Below are positions 16,832 to 25,055 of a DNA stretch of 64,000 nt, piece by piece. The position numbers and the translations under genes are program-made. Where the stretch lies: the NCBI GenBank assembly GCA_009926135.1, contig RFPL01000012.1:1-64000 (forward strand), read 5' to 3'. The notes under the pieces were generated by a model that made no database searches, had not been told where the DNA came from, and worked only from the letters and a program-made list of their open reading frames with translations. Each line of letters opens with the position of its first letter. Position 1 is the stretch's first letter. The DNA comes from Sphingomonadaceae bacterium (lineage in GTDB: Bacteria; Pseudomonadota; Alphaproteobacteria; Sphingomonadales; Sphingomonadaceae).

Positions 16832-16907
16832 TGGCAGGAGTGGAGGGACTCGAACCCACGGCCCTCGGTTTTGGAGACCGATGCTCTACCAACTGAGCTA
16901 CACTCCT
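16832..16907 (-). tRNA. trnW: tRNA-Trp (anticodon CCA)
   Basis: A 76-base cloverleaf on the minus strand. The acceptor arms AGGAGTG and CACTCCT pair perfectly, discriminator G, and CCA is encoded in the gene. The D arm is GCTCAGTTGGTAGAGC. The anticodon stem is TCGGT/ACCGA around loop CTCCAAA, giving anticodon CCA for tryptophan. The T arm GTGGGTTCGAGTCCCTC is canonical. Neighbouring secE-nusG-rplK-rplA is the ancestral arrangement. Confidence 0.97.
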
Positions 16908-16991
16908 GCGGGCGCGCTGGCCATTAGGTCAGGCAAACGCGGATGGCAAGGAACTTGTCCAGCACCCGCCGCAATCTGTTATGGGGAGCAA

Positions 16992-17780
16992 ATGCACGCA
17001 CCCGTGCCCCAGCCGATCATCGAACCCGACCTGCTGCTGCTGGCCTATCGCAGCGGGATTTTTCCGATGGCCGACGCGCGTGATGATCCGGAGATCTTTT
17101 GGGTAGAGCCGCGGCGGCGCGCGATCCTGCCGCTCGATAGCCTGCGCTGCTCGCGCTCGCTGGCACGCACGCTGCGGCGGGGGCGCTTCACGGTAACTTG
17201 CAATGCCGATTTTGTCGGCGTGATGCAGGCCTGTGCAGGACCGCGAGGCGAATCGGGCGAAACCTGGATCAGCCACCGGATCGAGGCCAGCTACCTGGCA
17301 CTCTATGAGCTAGGCTACGCGCACTCGATCGAATGCTGGCAGGACACAGAGCTGGTCGGCGGGCTCTATGGGGTCGGCTTTGACCGGGTCTTTTGCGGCG
17401 AATCGATGTTCAGCCGGGTTCCCGATGCCTCGAAAGTCGCCCTGGCCTGGCTGGTCGCGGCCCTGCGGCGCGGCGGCGGCGAATTGCTGGATTGCCAGTT
17501 CATGACCGATCACCTTGCCTCGCTGGGCGCCATTGAGATCAGCCAGACCCAATACCTCCGCCGGCTGAAGTCCGCTCAAAGATCGACGGAAGGAGTCGCC
17601 GTCTTGGGGGCGGGGGCCTTGGGGGCAGGCGAAGGTGCCGCGGTTGGCGCTGGCGAAGCTGTCGCTGCGGGGCTGGCGCTGCCGGCAGCCTTCGGTGCGC
17701 TGCTCGCTGATGCAGCACTGGCCGGGCTGTCTTCCTCGCCCGGGAACTTCATCGCACAGTCCTTGACCCAGACATCGTAG
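16992..17780 (+). CDS. aat: Leucyl/phenylalanyl-tRNA-protein transferase (Aat) with low-complexity tail
   Basis: Aat transfers Leu or Phe from tRNA to proteins with N-terminal Arg or Lys, feeding the N-end rule pathway. The core is clear: DLLLLAYRSGIFPMAD, FWVEPRRRAILPLD, GYAHSIECWQD, GLYGVGFDRVFCGESMFSR and DCQFMTDHLASLGA. The core ends near residue 195; about 65 further residues are Ala/Gly-rich (GAGALGAGEGAAVGAGEAVAAG). This tail lies entirely antisense to the C-terminal tail of the convergent DUF2155 gene, so it may simply be read-through after loss of an ancestral stop. GGGGAGCAA precedes ATG 16992. Confidence 0.93.
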   Translation: MHAPVPQPIIEPDLLLLAYRSGIFPMADARDDPEIFWVEPRRRAILPLDSLRCSRSLARTLRRGRFTVTCNADFVGVMQACAGPRGESGETWISHRIEASYLALYELGYAHSIECWQDTELVGGLYGVGFDRVFCGESMFSRVPDASKVALAWLVAALRRGGGELLDCQFMTDHLASLGAIEISQTQYLRRLKSAQRSTEGVAVLGAGALGAGEGAAVGAGEAVAAGLALPAAFGALLADAALAGLSSSPGNFIAQSLTQTS

Positions 17781-18211
17781 ACCGGGTGTTCGACCACGTT
17801 GAGCGACGGCGCGCTCTTGAACAGCCAGCCCGAAAACACCTTGCGCCAGGCCAGCTGGCTCTCGGCATCGGCGCGTTCTTCGACAAAGACCTGAACGAAG
17901 GCACCGGTTTCGGCCGGACGTTCCCACGGCAAGGTCCGCTCGCAAGTCGCCAGCCGGATCACCACATTGCCGATGCGCCGGGCTTCGCCGGACTTCAGGA
18001 CAATGTCCTGGGTGATATTGTTGCGCTTGTTGAGCAGGCCGAGCGTGGCCACGCGGTCCTTGACCGGGGTGCCATACTCGCTTTCCACGGCTGGAACGCT
18101 GGCCTGGGCTGCCACACCCTCGGGAATTTCGGTGGCTGCGGCATCAGGTTCGCCGCTGCCGTTGCACGCGGCCAGCAGCAGGACCAGACCAGGCGCGAGC
18201 AGGCGCCGCAT
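17576..18211 (-). CDS. DUF2155-domain lipoprotein
   Basis: A 211-residue exported protein. The signal ends in lipobox LLAAC (C16). The DUF2155 domain runs from about residue 50 to 152, with the family stretches LLNKRNNITQDIVLKSGE and VFSGWLFKSAPSLNVVEHPVYDVWV, and conserved cysteines in ATCERT and VKDC. The last 55 residues are a Pro/Ala/Ser-rich tail that overlaps the 3' end of aat on the other strand by 205 bases. The family is common near complex I accessory genes in alphaproteobacteria; its function is unknown. Start three bases after the NDUFA12 stop. Confidence 0.88.
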   Translation of the reverse strand: MRRLLAPGLVLLLAACNGSGEPDAAATEIPEGVAAQASVPAVESEYGTPVKDRVATLGLLNKRNNITQDIVLKSGEARRIGNVVIRLATCERTLPWERPAETGAFVQVFVEERADAESQLAWRKVFSGWLFKSAPSLNVVEHPVYDVWVKDCAMKFPGEEDSPASAASASSAPKAAGSASPAATASPAPTAAPSPAPKAPAPKTATPSVDL

Positions 18212-18213
18212 GA

Positions 18214-18624
18214 TCAGGCGTCCGGGCTCCAGGCCTCGTAATCGCCAGTCGCCGCAGCGCGCTTGCCGCCCCGTTCCAGCGCGCCCTGCGGGCGATAGGC
18301 CTGCGCCGTGCCGGTAGCGTTGGGGGTGTAATCGACCTCCCAGATCCGCGGCGGCGGCAGGTGGCTTTCCGGCATGCCATCATAGGAATGATGCAGCCAG
18401 CCGTGCCATTCGGACGGCACGCGGCTGGCGTCGTTCGCACCATTGTAAATGACCCAGCGACGCTCGGTCCCGGCGAAGGGCCCGTCCTTGCGGACCTTCT
18501 TCGAACGGTAATACGCGTTGCCCTGCGCATCGGTGCCGACTTGCACGCCAGTCAGCGCGGAATTGAACAGCGTGCCGATCGTCGCGCCGTCCCACCAGGT
18601 GAAGATCTTGCCAAGGATTCCCAT
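18214..18624 (-). CDS. NADH:ubiquinone oxidoreductase accessory subunit, NDUFA12 family
   Basis: A 136-residue homologue of the mitochondrial complex I 17.2-kDa subunit, which supports assembly or stability of the peripheral arm at the inner membrane. Family features seen are GNAYYRSK, RRWVIYNG, DASRVPSEWHGWLHHSYD and the C-terminal PPPRIWEVDYTPNATGT. Its presence is an alphaproteobacterial marker. It is followed immediately by the DUF2155 gene (TGA, two bases, ATG), so the two are cotranscribed. Confidence 0.94.
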   Translation of the reverse strand: MGILGKIFTWWDGATIGTLFNSALTGVQVGTDAQGNAYYRSKKVRKDGPFAGTERRWVIYNGANDASRVPSEWHGWLHHSYDGMPESHLPPPRIWEVDYTPNATGTAQAYRPQGALERGGKRAAATGDYEAWSPDA

Positions 18625-18662
18625 GGGCGCGCGTTAGCCTTGGAAGCCGGGGCGGGCAAGCA

Positions 18663-19136
18663 CTACCATGCCACCTTGTCCCCCGGCGCGATGCCGAGTT
18701 CCGCCGCGCGCCCGCCGGGGATCTCGAGCACGGCCTTGACCGGGCCGAGCGAGAGGAGCGGACGCTCGTCATAGGGCACGGCGTTGGCAGCGATGTTGCT
18801 GATCCGGCCGTCAGGCGCGACGAAGATCAGATCGAGCGAAATGACCGTGTTCCTCATCCAGAACGAGGCGCCGCGGGGCGGGCGCATCGGGAAGATCATC
18901 CCCTCGTCCGGGCCCAGCTTGGTCCGGAACATCAGCCCCTTGGCCTGCTCCATCGCCGACTTGGCAACTTCGACCTTGAACCGGTGCGTGCCGCTGGCGC
19001 TGGTCACGGTCAGCGGGACCACCTCAAGCCCGGATTCGGGATGAACCGCCCGTGCCGCAGCGGGTGCTGCGTCGCCAGCTCCCGGCGAACAGGCGGCCAA
19101 TGTGGCGGCCAGCAGGGCGAACAACAGGTGGCGCAT
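18663..19136 (-). CDS. DUF192-family lipoprotein
   Basis: A 157-residue exported protein with a lipobox LAAC (C16) and a DUF192 domain from about residue 50: AKSAMEQAKGLMFRTKLGPDEGMIFPM, FWMRNTVISLDLIFVAPDGRI and the C-terminal EIPGGRAAELGIAPGDKV. All characteristic stretches are present. Its biochemical role is unknown in general. The start codon shares one base with the stop of recX (TGATG), so translation is coupled. Confidence 0.9.
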   Translation of the reverse strand: MRHLLFALLAATLAACSPGAGDAAPAAARAVHPESGLEVVPLTVTSASGTHRFKVEVAKSAMEQAKGLMFRTKLGPDEGMIFPMRPPRGASFWMRNTVISLDLIFVAPDGRISNIAANAVPYDERPLLSLGPVKAVLEIPGGRAAELGIAPGDKVAW

Positions 19137-19705
19137 CAGTCTTCCTCCTCGGCCCAGGCTTCAAGCCCGGCAGTCGATCCAGCTTCGACCACCTGCCGCG
19201 CGATGTCCAGCCGGTGCCCAGCGCGCAACAGCACGGCGATCTGTTTTTCGCGTGCCTGACGATCGGCTGGCGGTGGCCCGTATGGCCCCAGCCGCCGCTT
19301 GCGCGCCAGGGCCAGCGCCGCTTGGCGTTCCTCGTTCAGGGTGCCGCGAACCTCTTCGCGCAGTCCCGGGGCAATGCCCGCCGCGCCCAGCGACTGGTCG
19401 ACCCGCCGTGCGCCATAGCCACGCCGACGCAGGCTGCTGGCCTTGGTGCGGGCATAAGCGGCATCATCGACATAGCCTGCCGCGACACAGCGTTCGACCA
19501 GCGCGGTTAGCCCCGGATCCCCTTCCCCGTCCCACCCGCGCTCGCGCAGCTTGCGCTTCAGGTAGCTCTCCAGCTTGGCCGCCGAGGTCGAAAATCGCGC
19601 CAGGTAGGACAGCGCAAGTTCGTTCAATCGCTGCTGATCAAGCGGGCGCGGCGGGCGCCGTTCCCGCGACGTGGCACCGGCTTTCGAGGGGGAACGGGGC
19701 GACAT
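19136..19705 (-). CDS. recX: Regulatory protein RecX
   Basis: A 189-residue RecX, a modulator that blocks RecA filament extension. Helical repeats are visible: LNELALSYLARFSTSAAKLESYLKRKL, then YVDDAAYARTKASSLRRRGYGARRVDQSL, both classic RecX three-helix units. The first 25 residues are basic and Ser/Pro-rich. An upstream extension of the frame to 19948 is out of character, so the ATG at 19705 is used. It is divergent from the fatty-acyl-AMP ligase and is not next to recA. Confidence 0.85.
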   Translation of the reverse strand: MSPRSPSKAGATSRERRPPRPLDQQRLNELALSYLARFSTSAAKLESYLKRKLRERGWDGEGDPGLTALVERCVAAGYVDDAAYARTKASSLRRRGYGARRVDQSLGAAGIAPGLREEVRGTLNEERQAALALARKRRLGPYGPPPADRQAREKQIAVLLRAGHRLDIARQVVEAGSTAGLEAWAEEED

Positions 19706-19836
19706 TGCCCTAATCGTGCCACACTGTCGGGCGATTGGGAAAGGGTGCGGGTGGGCTTTCAGGGAACCACCCAGACAATTGGGAACGCGAATGACGCCGA
19801 ACAATGGCGCATCCGTTTGGAAAGACGGGTTATTAC

Positions 19837-21612
19837 ATGACTGAAGCCGCCACTCTGGCGAGTGCTGCGACGGCGGGGCTGGTGGCCACGCCCAATTATG
19901 ACGAGCACCCGCGCCGCTTTTCGGACTTTGCCACTTTCGGAGCGGCATTGGATTATGCCGCGCTAGGCAAGCGCGGCATGAATTTCCACGATCCGCGGGG
20001 CACGCTGGTGCGGGTCTATCCGTTCAGCGAGCTGCGCACGGATGCGCTGGCCATGGCGCACCGGCTCATGGCGCACGGCATCGGCAAGGGTGACCGGGTT
20101 GCGCTGATCGCTGAAACCGGGCCCGATTTCGCCGCCCTGTTCTGCGGCGCGGTCTATGCCGGAGCCTGGCCAGTGCCACTGCCGCTGCCGACCAGCTTCG
20201 GCGGCAAGGAAAGCTATATCGACCAGCTGGCCGTCCAACTGCAGTCGAGCGACCCCAGGATACTGTTCTATCCGGCCGAGATCGCCGAGATGGCCGGCGC
20301 GGCCGCCGCGCGCCAGGCAGCCCGCAGCGGGGAATGCGCCGGGATCGCATGGGAAGATTTTGCCCAACGTCCGGCAGTGCCCTGTGACCTGCCCGCAGCG
20401 AACCCCGATGATATCTGCTATCTGCAGTATTCCAGCGGGTCGACCCGCTTCCCCCATGGCGTCGCCGTGACGCACGAGGCGCTGCTCAACAACCTGAGCG
20501 GCCACGCCCACGGGATGGGCTTTACCCAGGACGATCGCTGCATCAGCTGGCTGCCTTGGTACCACGACATGGGCCTGGTCGGCTGCTTCCTATCGATGAT
20601 CGCCAACCAGGTTTCGGCCGATTACCTCAAGACCGAGGATTTCGCCCGCCGCCCGCTGGCCTGGCTGGACCTGATCACCCGCAACCCGGGCAATTCGTGC
20701 AGCTTCTCACCCACGTTCGGGTATGACATCTGCGCTCGCCGCATCTCGAGCCAGAGCAACGTGACCGAACGCTTTGACCTGACCCGCTGGCGGATCGCTG
20801 GCAACGGGGCCGACATGATCCGGCCGGATGTGATGCAGAACTTCGTCAACGCCTTTGCCCCCGCCGGGTTCAAGGCCAGCGCCTTCCTGCCGTCCTACGG
20901 CCTGGCCGAGGCAACCCTGGCCGTCACCATCATGCCGCCGGGCGAAGGAATCCGCGTCGAGCTGGTGGAGGAAGAGCGCCTGTCAGGCACGCCGCGCGAT
21001 CTCAGCCGCCCGGCCCGCTACCGTGCCATCGTCAATTGCGGCAAGGCCGTGAAGGACATGTCGCTGGCGATCCGTAACGAGCGCGGCGAGAGCCTGCCTG
21101 ATCATCACATCGGCAAGGTCTGGTGCAAGGGCCTGTCGGTCATGCACTCCTACTTCCGCGACCCGGAATCGACCGCCGCCTGCCTGGTCGATGGCTGGCT
21201 CGATACCGGTGACATGGGCTACATGGTCGATGGCTATCTGTTTATCGTGGGCCGCGCCAAGGACATGATCATCATCAACGGCAAGAACCACTGGCCCCAG
21301 GACATCGAATGGGCCGTGGAACAGCTGCCGGGCTTCAACCACGGCGACATTGCGGCCTTCTCGGTCGAGAGCGAAACGGGCGAGGAAGAAGTGGCCGTGC
21401 TTGTGCATTGCCGCGTTTCCGATCCGGTCGAGCGCCAGAAGCTGCACGACACGATCCGCGACAAGGTTCGCTCGATCCTGGGCCATCCGGCGATCGTCGA
21501 ACTGGTCCCGCCGCGCACCCTGCCGCGCACCAGCTCGGGCAAGCTGAGCCGGGCCAAGGCCAAGAAGCAGTACTTGTCAGGCGAAATCGCCCCGATCGAC
21601 CTCGCCGCCTGA
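19837..21612 (+). CDS. Fatty-acyl-AMP ligase (FAAL)
   Basis: A 591-residue adenylate-forming enzyme that activates fatty acids as acyl-AMP for transfer to an acyl carrier protein rather than to CoA. Motifs: the ATP loop YLQYSSGSTRFPHGVAVTH, WLPWYHDMGLVG (typical of FAALs), AFLPSYGLAEATLA, GWLDTGDMGYM and the catalytic lysine in RTSSGKLSRAKAK. The conserved FAAL layout includes an insertion that prevents CoA use. No polyketide or peptide synthetase gene is near, so the acceptor is elsewhere. An ATG at 19804 is also possible; neither has a good ribosome site. Confidence 0.9.
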   Translation: MTEAATLASAATAGLVATPNYDEHPRRFSDFATFGAALDYAALGKRGMNFHDPRGTLVRVYPFSELRTDALAMAHRLMAHGIGKGDRVALIAETGPDFAALFCGAVYAGAWPVPLPLPTSFGGKESYIDQLAVQLQSSDPRILFYPAEIAEMAGAAAARQAARSGECAGIAWEDFAQRPAVPCDLPAANPDDICYLQYSSGSTRFPHGVAVTHEALLNNLSGHAHGMGFTQDDRCISWLPWYHDMGLVGCFLSMIANQVSADYLKTEDFARRPLAWLDLITRNPGNSCSFSPTFGYDICARRISSQSNVTERFDLTRWRIAGNGADMIRPDVMQNFVNAFAPAGFKASAFLPSYGLAEATLAVTIMPPGEGIRVELVEEERLSGTPRDLSRPARYRAIVNCGKAVKDMSLAIRNERGESLPDHHIGKVWCKGLSVMHSYFRDPESTAACLVDGWLDTGDMGYMVDGYLFIVGRAKDMIIINGKNHWPQDIEWAVEQLPGFNHGDIAAFSVESETGEEEVAVLVHCRVSDPVERQKLHDTIRDKVRSILGHPAIVELVPPRTLPRTSSGKLSRAKAKKQYLSGEIAPIDLAA

Positions 21613-21729
21613 TCTTCCGTCGATTCCGGCACCGCGCTGTCCCGTTTCGGGGCGGCGCGGTGCTTTGCATTTCGCGCCTTGCAGATTACGCTTACGGGCA
21701 GGTCGCCAAGGGGCAAGGGGAACAGCGCG

Positions 21730-21987
21730 ATGAACCGCGATCCGACCGATCGTAATGACTATGGGGTGCTGGTGGGCTGGAGCCACGCCGGCTTTGCCGA
21801 CAAGATCAATCTGAAGCTTCAGACCGTCCAATCGACCCGCCAGCTCAAAAGCGAGGAGCTGGACCATCACCATATCGTGATGACTGCCAGCCAGGCCGTG
21901 CTGCTGGCGAACTACCTGTTCCAGATCACTGGCCAGACCCCGCCGGGCAAGAAGCCGGGCCGGCTTGCGCGACTGTTTGGCGGCTGA
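21730..21987 (+). CDS. Conserved small hypothetical protein
   Basis: An 85-residue protein starting MNRDPTDRNDYGVLVGWSHAGFADKINL, with a short helical C-terminus (QAVLLANYLFQITGQ) and a basic tail. No family is recognised. AGGGGAA eight bases before ATG 21730 supports this start over the longer frame from 21679. It lies downstream of the fatty-acyl-AMP ligase with a gap of 117 bases and may have its own promoter. Confidence 0.55.
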   Translation: MNRDPTDRNDYGVLVGWSHAGFADKINLKLQTVQSTRQLKSEELDHHHIVMTASQAVLLANYLFQITGQTPPGKKPGRLARLFGG

Positions 21988-22252
21988 TCGACACCTCAAA
22001 CCGGCTCGTCGCAGGGTCCCGTCACTCATCGCTGCGGCAATGCGCTTGGCCGCTTGGCGGGTTCCCGCATCCCGCTGCACCCGCCATCTAGCCTCCGTCG
22101 GTCGCGGGGAGTGCCTCGGGCCGGCTTGGTAAGTCCCGGGTTAACTGCCCAGCGAAAGGCCAGATCAACCATTGCGGCGCAACTGCTGCAATCGCTGCGC
22201 GGAGTTTCACTCCGTTTCGCCAGATCTGGCCCCGACCAAATTGGAGTATCCT

Positions 22253-22831
22253 ATGTCGATCCTGAAAATCGTCACCCCAGCCCTGCTGCTCGCCGGCGCT
22301 GCTCCGGCTGCGCTGCTGGCCCAGGAAACCGAAGCACCCAAGACGACCTTTGGTTCGCAGGTCAGCGTCATGGCCAAGGAGCAGAAGGATGCCGAAACCA
22401 AGGGCATCGGCGCTGAAGTCTCGGCCATGGCCAAGCAGCGCAACGCCGATCGTGCCGCAACGCGCGGCGACGACAGCGACGAGAACGACGATGACGCCGC
22501 AACCACCCCCAGTGCCGATGCCTCTGCGGCGGCCGAGGTAGAAGCTGACAAGCCCACCACCGACAAGTCGGCCAAGGAGCTTGCCGCCGAAGTTGCTGCC
22601 AACAAGGGCGCGAACCGGTCGATCAAGGATGGCACCGGCCCGGTTGCTGACCTGGTCGCGGCCCGCTCGGCTGCCGCCGACGCCCGGGGCAATAGCGCCA
22701 CGGCACGTGAAGCGGCCGCAACGGCACGGCAGAACGCGGCGGACGCCCGCGCCTCTGCCGCCAATGCCCGCGACCAGGCCCGCGCAATCCGCGATACGGT
22801 TGCCGCAGCACGGCCGGGCAAGGGCGACTAG
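22253..22831 (+). CDS. Secreted Ala-rich protein with heptad-like repeats
   Basis: A 192-residue protein with a clear signal peptide (MSILKIVTPALLLAGAAPAALLAQ, cleavage near residue 24). The middle is acidic and Thr/Ala-rich (GDDSDENDDDAATT). The C-terminal 50 residues contain six seven-residue repeats of the form A-x-A-R-x-x-A (ADARGNS, ATAREAA, ATARQNA, ADARASA, ANARDQA, RAIRDTV), expected to form an amphipathic or coiled helix. No family is recognised. GGAG precedes the ATG. It is followed by an outer-membrane barrel gene in the same direction. Confidence 0.65.
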   Translation: MSILKIVTPALLLAGAAPAALLAQETEAPKTTFGSQVSVMAKEQKDAETKGIGAEVSAMAKQRNADRAATRGDDSDENDDDAATTPSADASAAAEVEADKPTTDKSAKELAAEVAANKGANRSIKDGTGPVADLVAARSAAADARGNSATAREAAATARQNAADARASAANARDQARAIRDTVAAARPGKGD

Positions 22832-22912
22832 TCCTTTAGCCTCCGATCAGAGCCAGGCAGGGCGGGCGCTATCCAGCGTTCCCGCCCTGCCGCCACAAAC
22901 AGGGAACCACAC

Positions 22913-23704
22913 ATGACCAAGACCGCACTGCTGGCAGTCGCCCTCGGGCTGGCCGCTACTTCCGTGCCCGCACTCGCCCAGGACGGCGATGCCGATGCTG
23001 CAGCCAACACCCAGCTTTCCTTCACCACTGGCGTCGATTATTCCAAGGGCGATTACGGCACCGCGATCGACACCTCGATGGTCGTCGTCCCGCTTTCCGC
23101 CCGGCTGCGGACCGGCAATTGGCGCGTGACCGCCAGCATTCCGTGGATCCGGATCGACGGCGCCAACGTGGTCGGCGGCAGCAATGGGCCGATCGTGATC
23201 GATCCGAACGCTCCGCGCACTGTCCGCAAAGGCTTTGGCGACGTCTCGCTGGGCCTGGCTTACGACATTCCGGAACAGGACTTTGGCCTGGGCGTCCAGT
23301 TCTCAGGCCGGGTCAAGTTGCCAACCGCCTCGCAGAGCAAGGGCCTCGGCACCGGGAAAGCTGACTTCAGCGGCGCGGTGGAATTGTCGAAGACCTATGG
23401 TCCGGTGACCCCGTTTGTCAGCGTCGGATACCGGATGCCAGGCGATCCGGCCGGGGTCGATCTGCAGAATGGCTTCGTCGGCTCGGCTGGCTTCAGCGTC
23501 GCGACCGGCCGTTCGGTTGTCCTGCTGTCCTATGATTACCGCGAGAGCGCCAGCCTGCTCGCGCAGGACAGCCAGGAACTGTTCGGCGCCTTCACCACGC
23601 CGATGTCAAAGAAGCTGGACTTCACGCTTTATGGTTCGGCCGGCCTCAGCAAGGGTGCTCCGGATTATGGCGTTGGCGCGATGATCACGATCAAGGCGTT
23701 CTAA
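22913..23704 (+). CDS. Outer-membrane beta-barrel protein (transporter/porin-like)
   Basis: A 263-residue protein with a signal peptide ending ALAQ (residue 23) and alternating hydrophobic beta-strands, ending in ITIKAF with the terminal phenylalanine typical of outer-membrane barrels. Stretches such as RKGFGDVSLGLAYDI and LDFTLYGSAGLSKGAPDYGVG resemble the MetA-pathway/transporter barrel group. Substrate unknown. A strong hairpin terminator lies 20 bases after the stop. Confidence 0.7.
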   Translation: MTKTALLAVALGLAATSVPALAQDGDADAAANTQLSFTTGVDYSKGDYGTAIDTSMVVVPLSARLRTGNWRVTASIPWIRIDGANVVGGSNGPIVIDPNAPRTVRKGFGDVSLGLAYDIPEQDFGLGVQFSGRVKLPTASQSKGLGTGKADFSGAVELSKTYGPVTPFVSVGYRMPGDPAGVDLQNGFVGSAGFSVATGRSVVLLSYDYRESASLLAQDSQELFGAFTTPMSKKLDFTLYGSAGLSKGAPDYGVGAMITIKAF

Positions 23705-23723
23705 GGCACTAAAATCCATTAGA

Positions 23724-23757
23724 AAGGGCGGCCGCGCCAACCTGTGCGGCCGCCCTT
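23724..23757 (+). terminator. Strong intrinsic-type terminator after the barrel gene
   Basis: A perfect 12-bp stem (AAGGGCGGCCGC pairing with GCGGCCGCCCTT) with a 10-base loop lies 20 bases after the stop at 23704 and is followed by CTGTATTA. It isolates the barrel gene from the downstream telA operon. Confidence 0.8.
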
Positions 23758-23842
23758 CTGTATTACAGTTACAACACAGCTTGAACTGATCGGCGTTCGG
23801 CCCCATGTTGGCCCCAGCATTCGCAATTACGGGACCGCCCCA

Positions 23843-25054
23843 ATGGCCACCACGCCGACCACGACCGAGACCATTGCTCCCGCCATCACCCTGACCCCGC
23901 CCGATCCGGTGCCGGTGGTCGCGCCCGAACAGGCCGTGGGGCTGGTGCCGGTGGCAGACGATGCCAAATCCAAGCTGGACCAGCGGGTCGAGGCTTTCGT
24001 GGCCGACCTGCTGGCGTCTGACGCCAACTCGCCCGAATTCGGCAAGAAGGTCGATCAGATCACCAACATGGGCCGCAAGGAGATCATGACCGCATCGGGC
24101 ATGAGCAACCGCTTCCTCGACCGGCCCGTGCGGGCAATGGACAAGGATTCGGGTGTCGGCGCCAACCTGGCCGAATTGCGCCGCACGGTCGAAGCACTCG
24201 ATCCGGGCAAGCAGGGCAAGCTGTCCAAGGGCCGCAAGATCCTGGGCATCATCCCCTTCGGCAATTCGATGAAGCGCTATTTCCAGTCCTATGAGTCGGC
24301 GCAGGGCCACATCCAGGCGGTGTTGGGCCATCTCTCGTCCGGCAAGGACGAGCTGCTGATGGACAATGCCGCGATCGACGTGGAGCGCCAGAAGCTGTGG
24401 GAAGCCATGGGCGCGCTGGAGCAGATGATCCACATCAGCCGCGCGCTCGATACCAAGCTGGAGGAAAAGGCCGCCGATCTTGATGCGACTGACCCGGCCA
24501 AGGCCAAGGCGATCCGCGAAACCGCGCTGTTCTATGTCCGCCAGCGCACCCAGGACCTGCTGACGCAGATGGCAGTGACCGTGCAGGGTTACCTGGCGCT
24601 CGATCTGGTCAAGAAGAACAACGTCGAACTGGTCAAGGGCGTGGACCGCGCCAGCACCACCACGGTGGCAGCGCTGCGCACCGCCGTGACCGTTGCCCAG
24701 GCCATGGCCAACCAGCGGCTGGTGCTGCAGCAGGTCACCGCACTCAATGAAACGACCGCAGGCCTGATCGACTCGACCGGCACGCTGCTGCGCGATCAGA
24801 CCGGCAAGATCCATGAGATGGCCGCTTCGAGCACGATCCCGCTCGAAACGCTGCAGCGCGCCTTCCAGAACATCTATGACACGATGGACAACATCGACAC
24901 CTTCAAGGTGAAGGCGCTGGAAAACATGAAGCAGACCGTCACCACGCTGACGGCCGAAGTGGAGAAGTCCAAGGGCTATATCGCCCGTGCTGAGGGCGCC
25001 GCGCAAGCAGCCAAGGCGGCGGACGCACCGACCCTGCTGAGCCTGGAGGGCTGA
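23843..25054 (+). CDS. telA: TelA-family toxic anion (tellurite) resistance protein
   Basis: A 403-residue, largely helical cytoplasmic protein of the TelA family. The body has LDPGKQGKLSKGRKILGIIPFGNSMKRYFQSYESAQGHI and QLWEAMGALEQMIHI-type helices, then VTVQGYLALDLVKKNNVELVKGVDRASTTTVAALRTAVTVAQA, which are diagnostic. The start at 23843 follows ACGGGAC; a longer frame from 23744 would run through the terminator region. Members are linked to tellurite or cell-envelope stress in some bacteria, but the molecular role is unsettled. It is the first gene of an operon with an XpaC-like gene and a PHA-system gene. Confidence 0.88.
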   Translation: MATTPTTTETIAPAITLTPPDPVPVVAPEQAVGLVPVADDAKSKLDQRVEAFVADLLASDANSPEFGKKVDQITNMGRKEIMTASGMSNRFLDRPVRAMDKDSGVGANLAELRRTVEALDPGKQGKLSKGRKILGIIPFGNSMKRYFQSYESAQGHIQAVLGHLSSGKDELLMDNAAIDVERQKLWEAMGALEQMIHISRALDTKLEEKAADLDATDPAKAKAIRETALFYVRQRTQDLLTQMAVTVQGYLALDLVKKNNVELVKGVDRASTTTVAALRTAVTVAQAMANQRLVLQQVTALNETTAGLIDSTGTLLRDQTGKIHEMAASSTIPLETLQRAFQNIYDTMDNIDTFKVKALENMKQTVTTLTAEVEKSKGYIARAEGAAQAAKAADAPTLLSLEG

Positions 25055-25055
25055 C

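Noticed and set aside
19837..21612. The fatty-acyl-AMP ligase as the start of a lipopeptide cluster
   Set aside because: Downstream genes are unrelated small and outer-membrane proteins; no synthetase in the window.
21988..22252. A possible small RNA in the 265-base gap before the repeat protein
   Set aside because: No convincing promoter-hairpin pair or conserved structure visible by eye.
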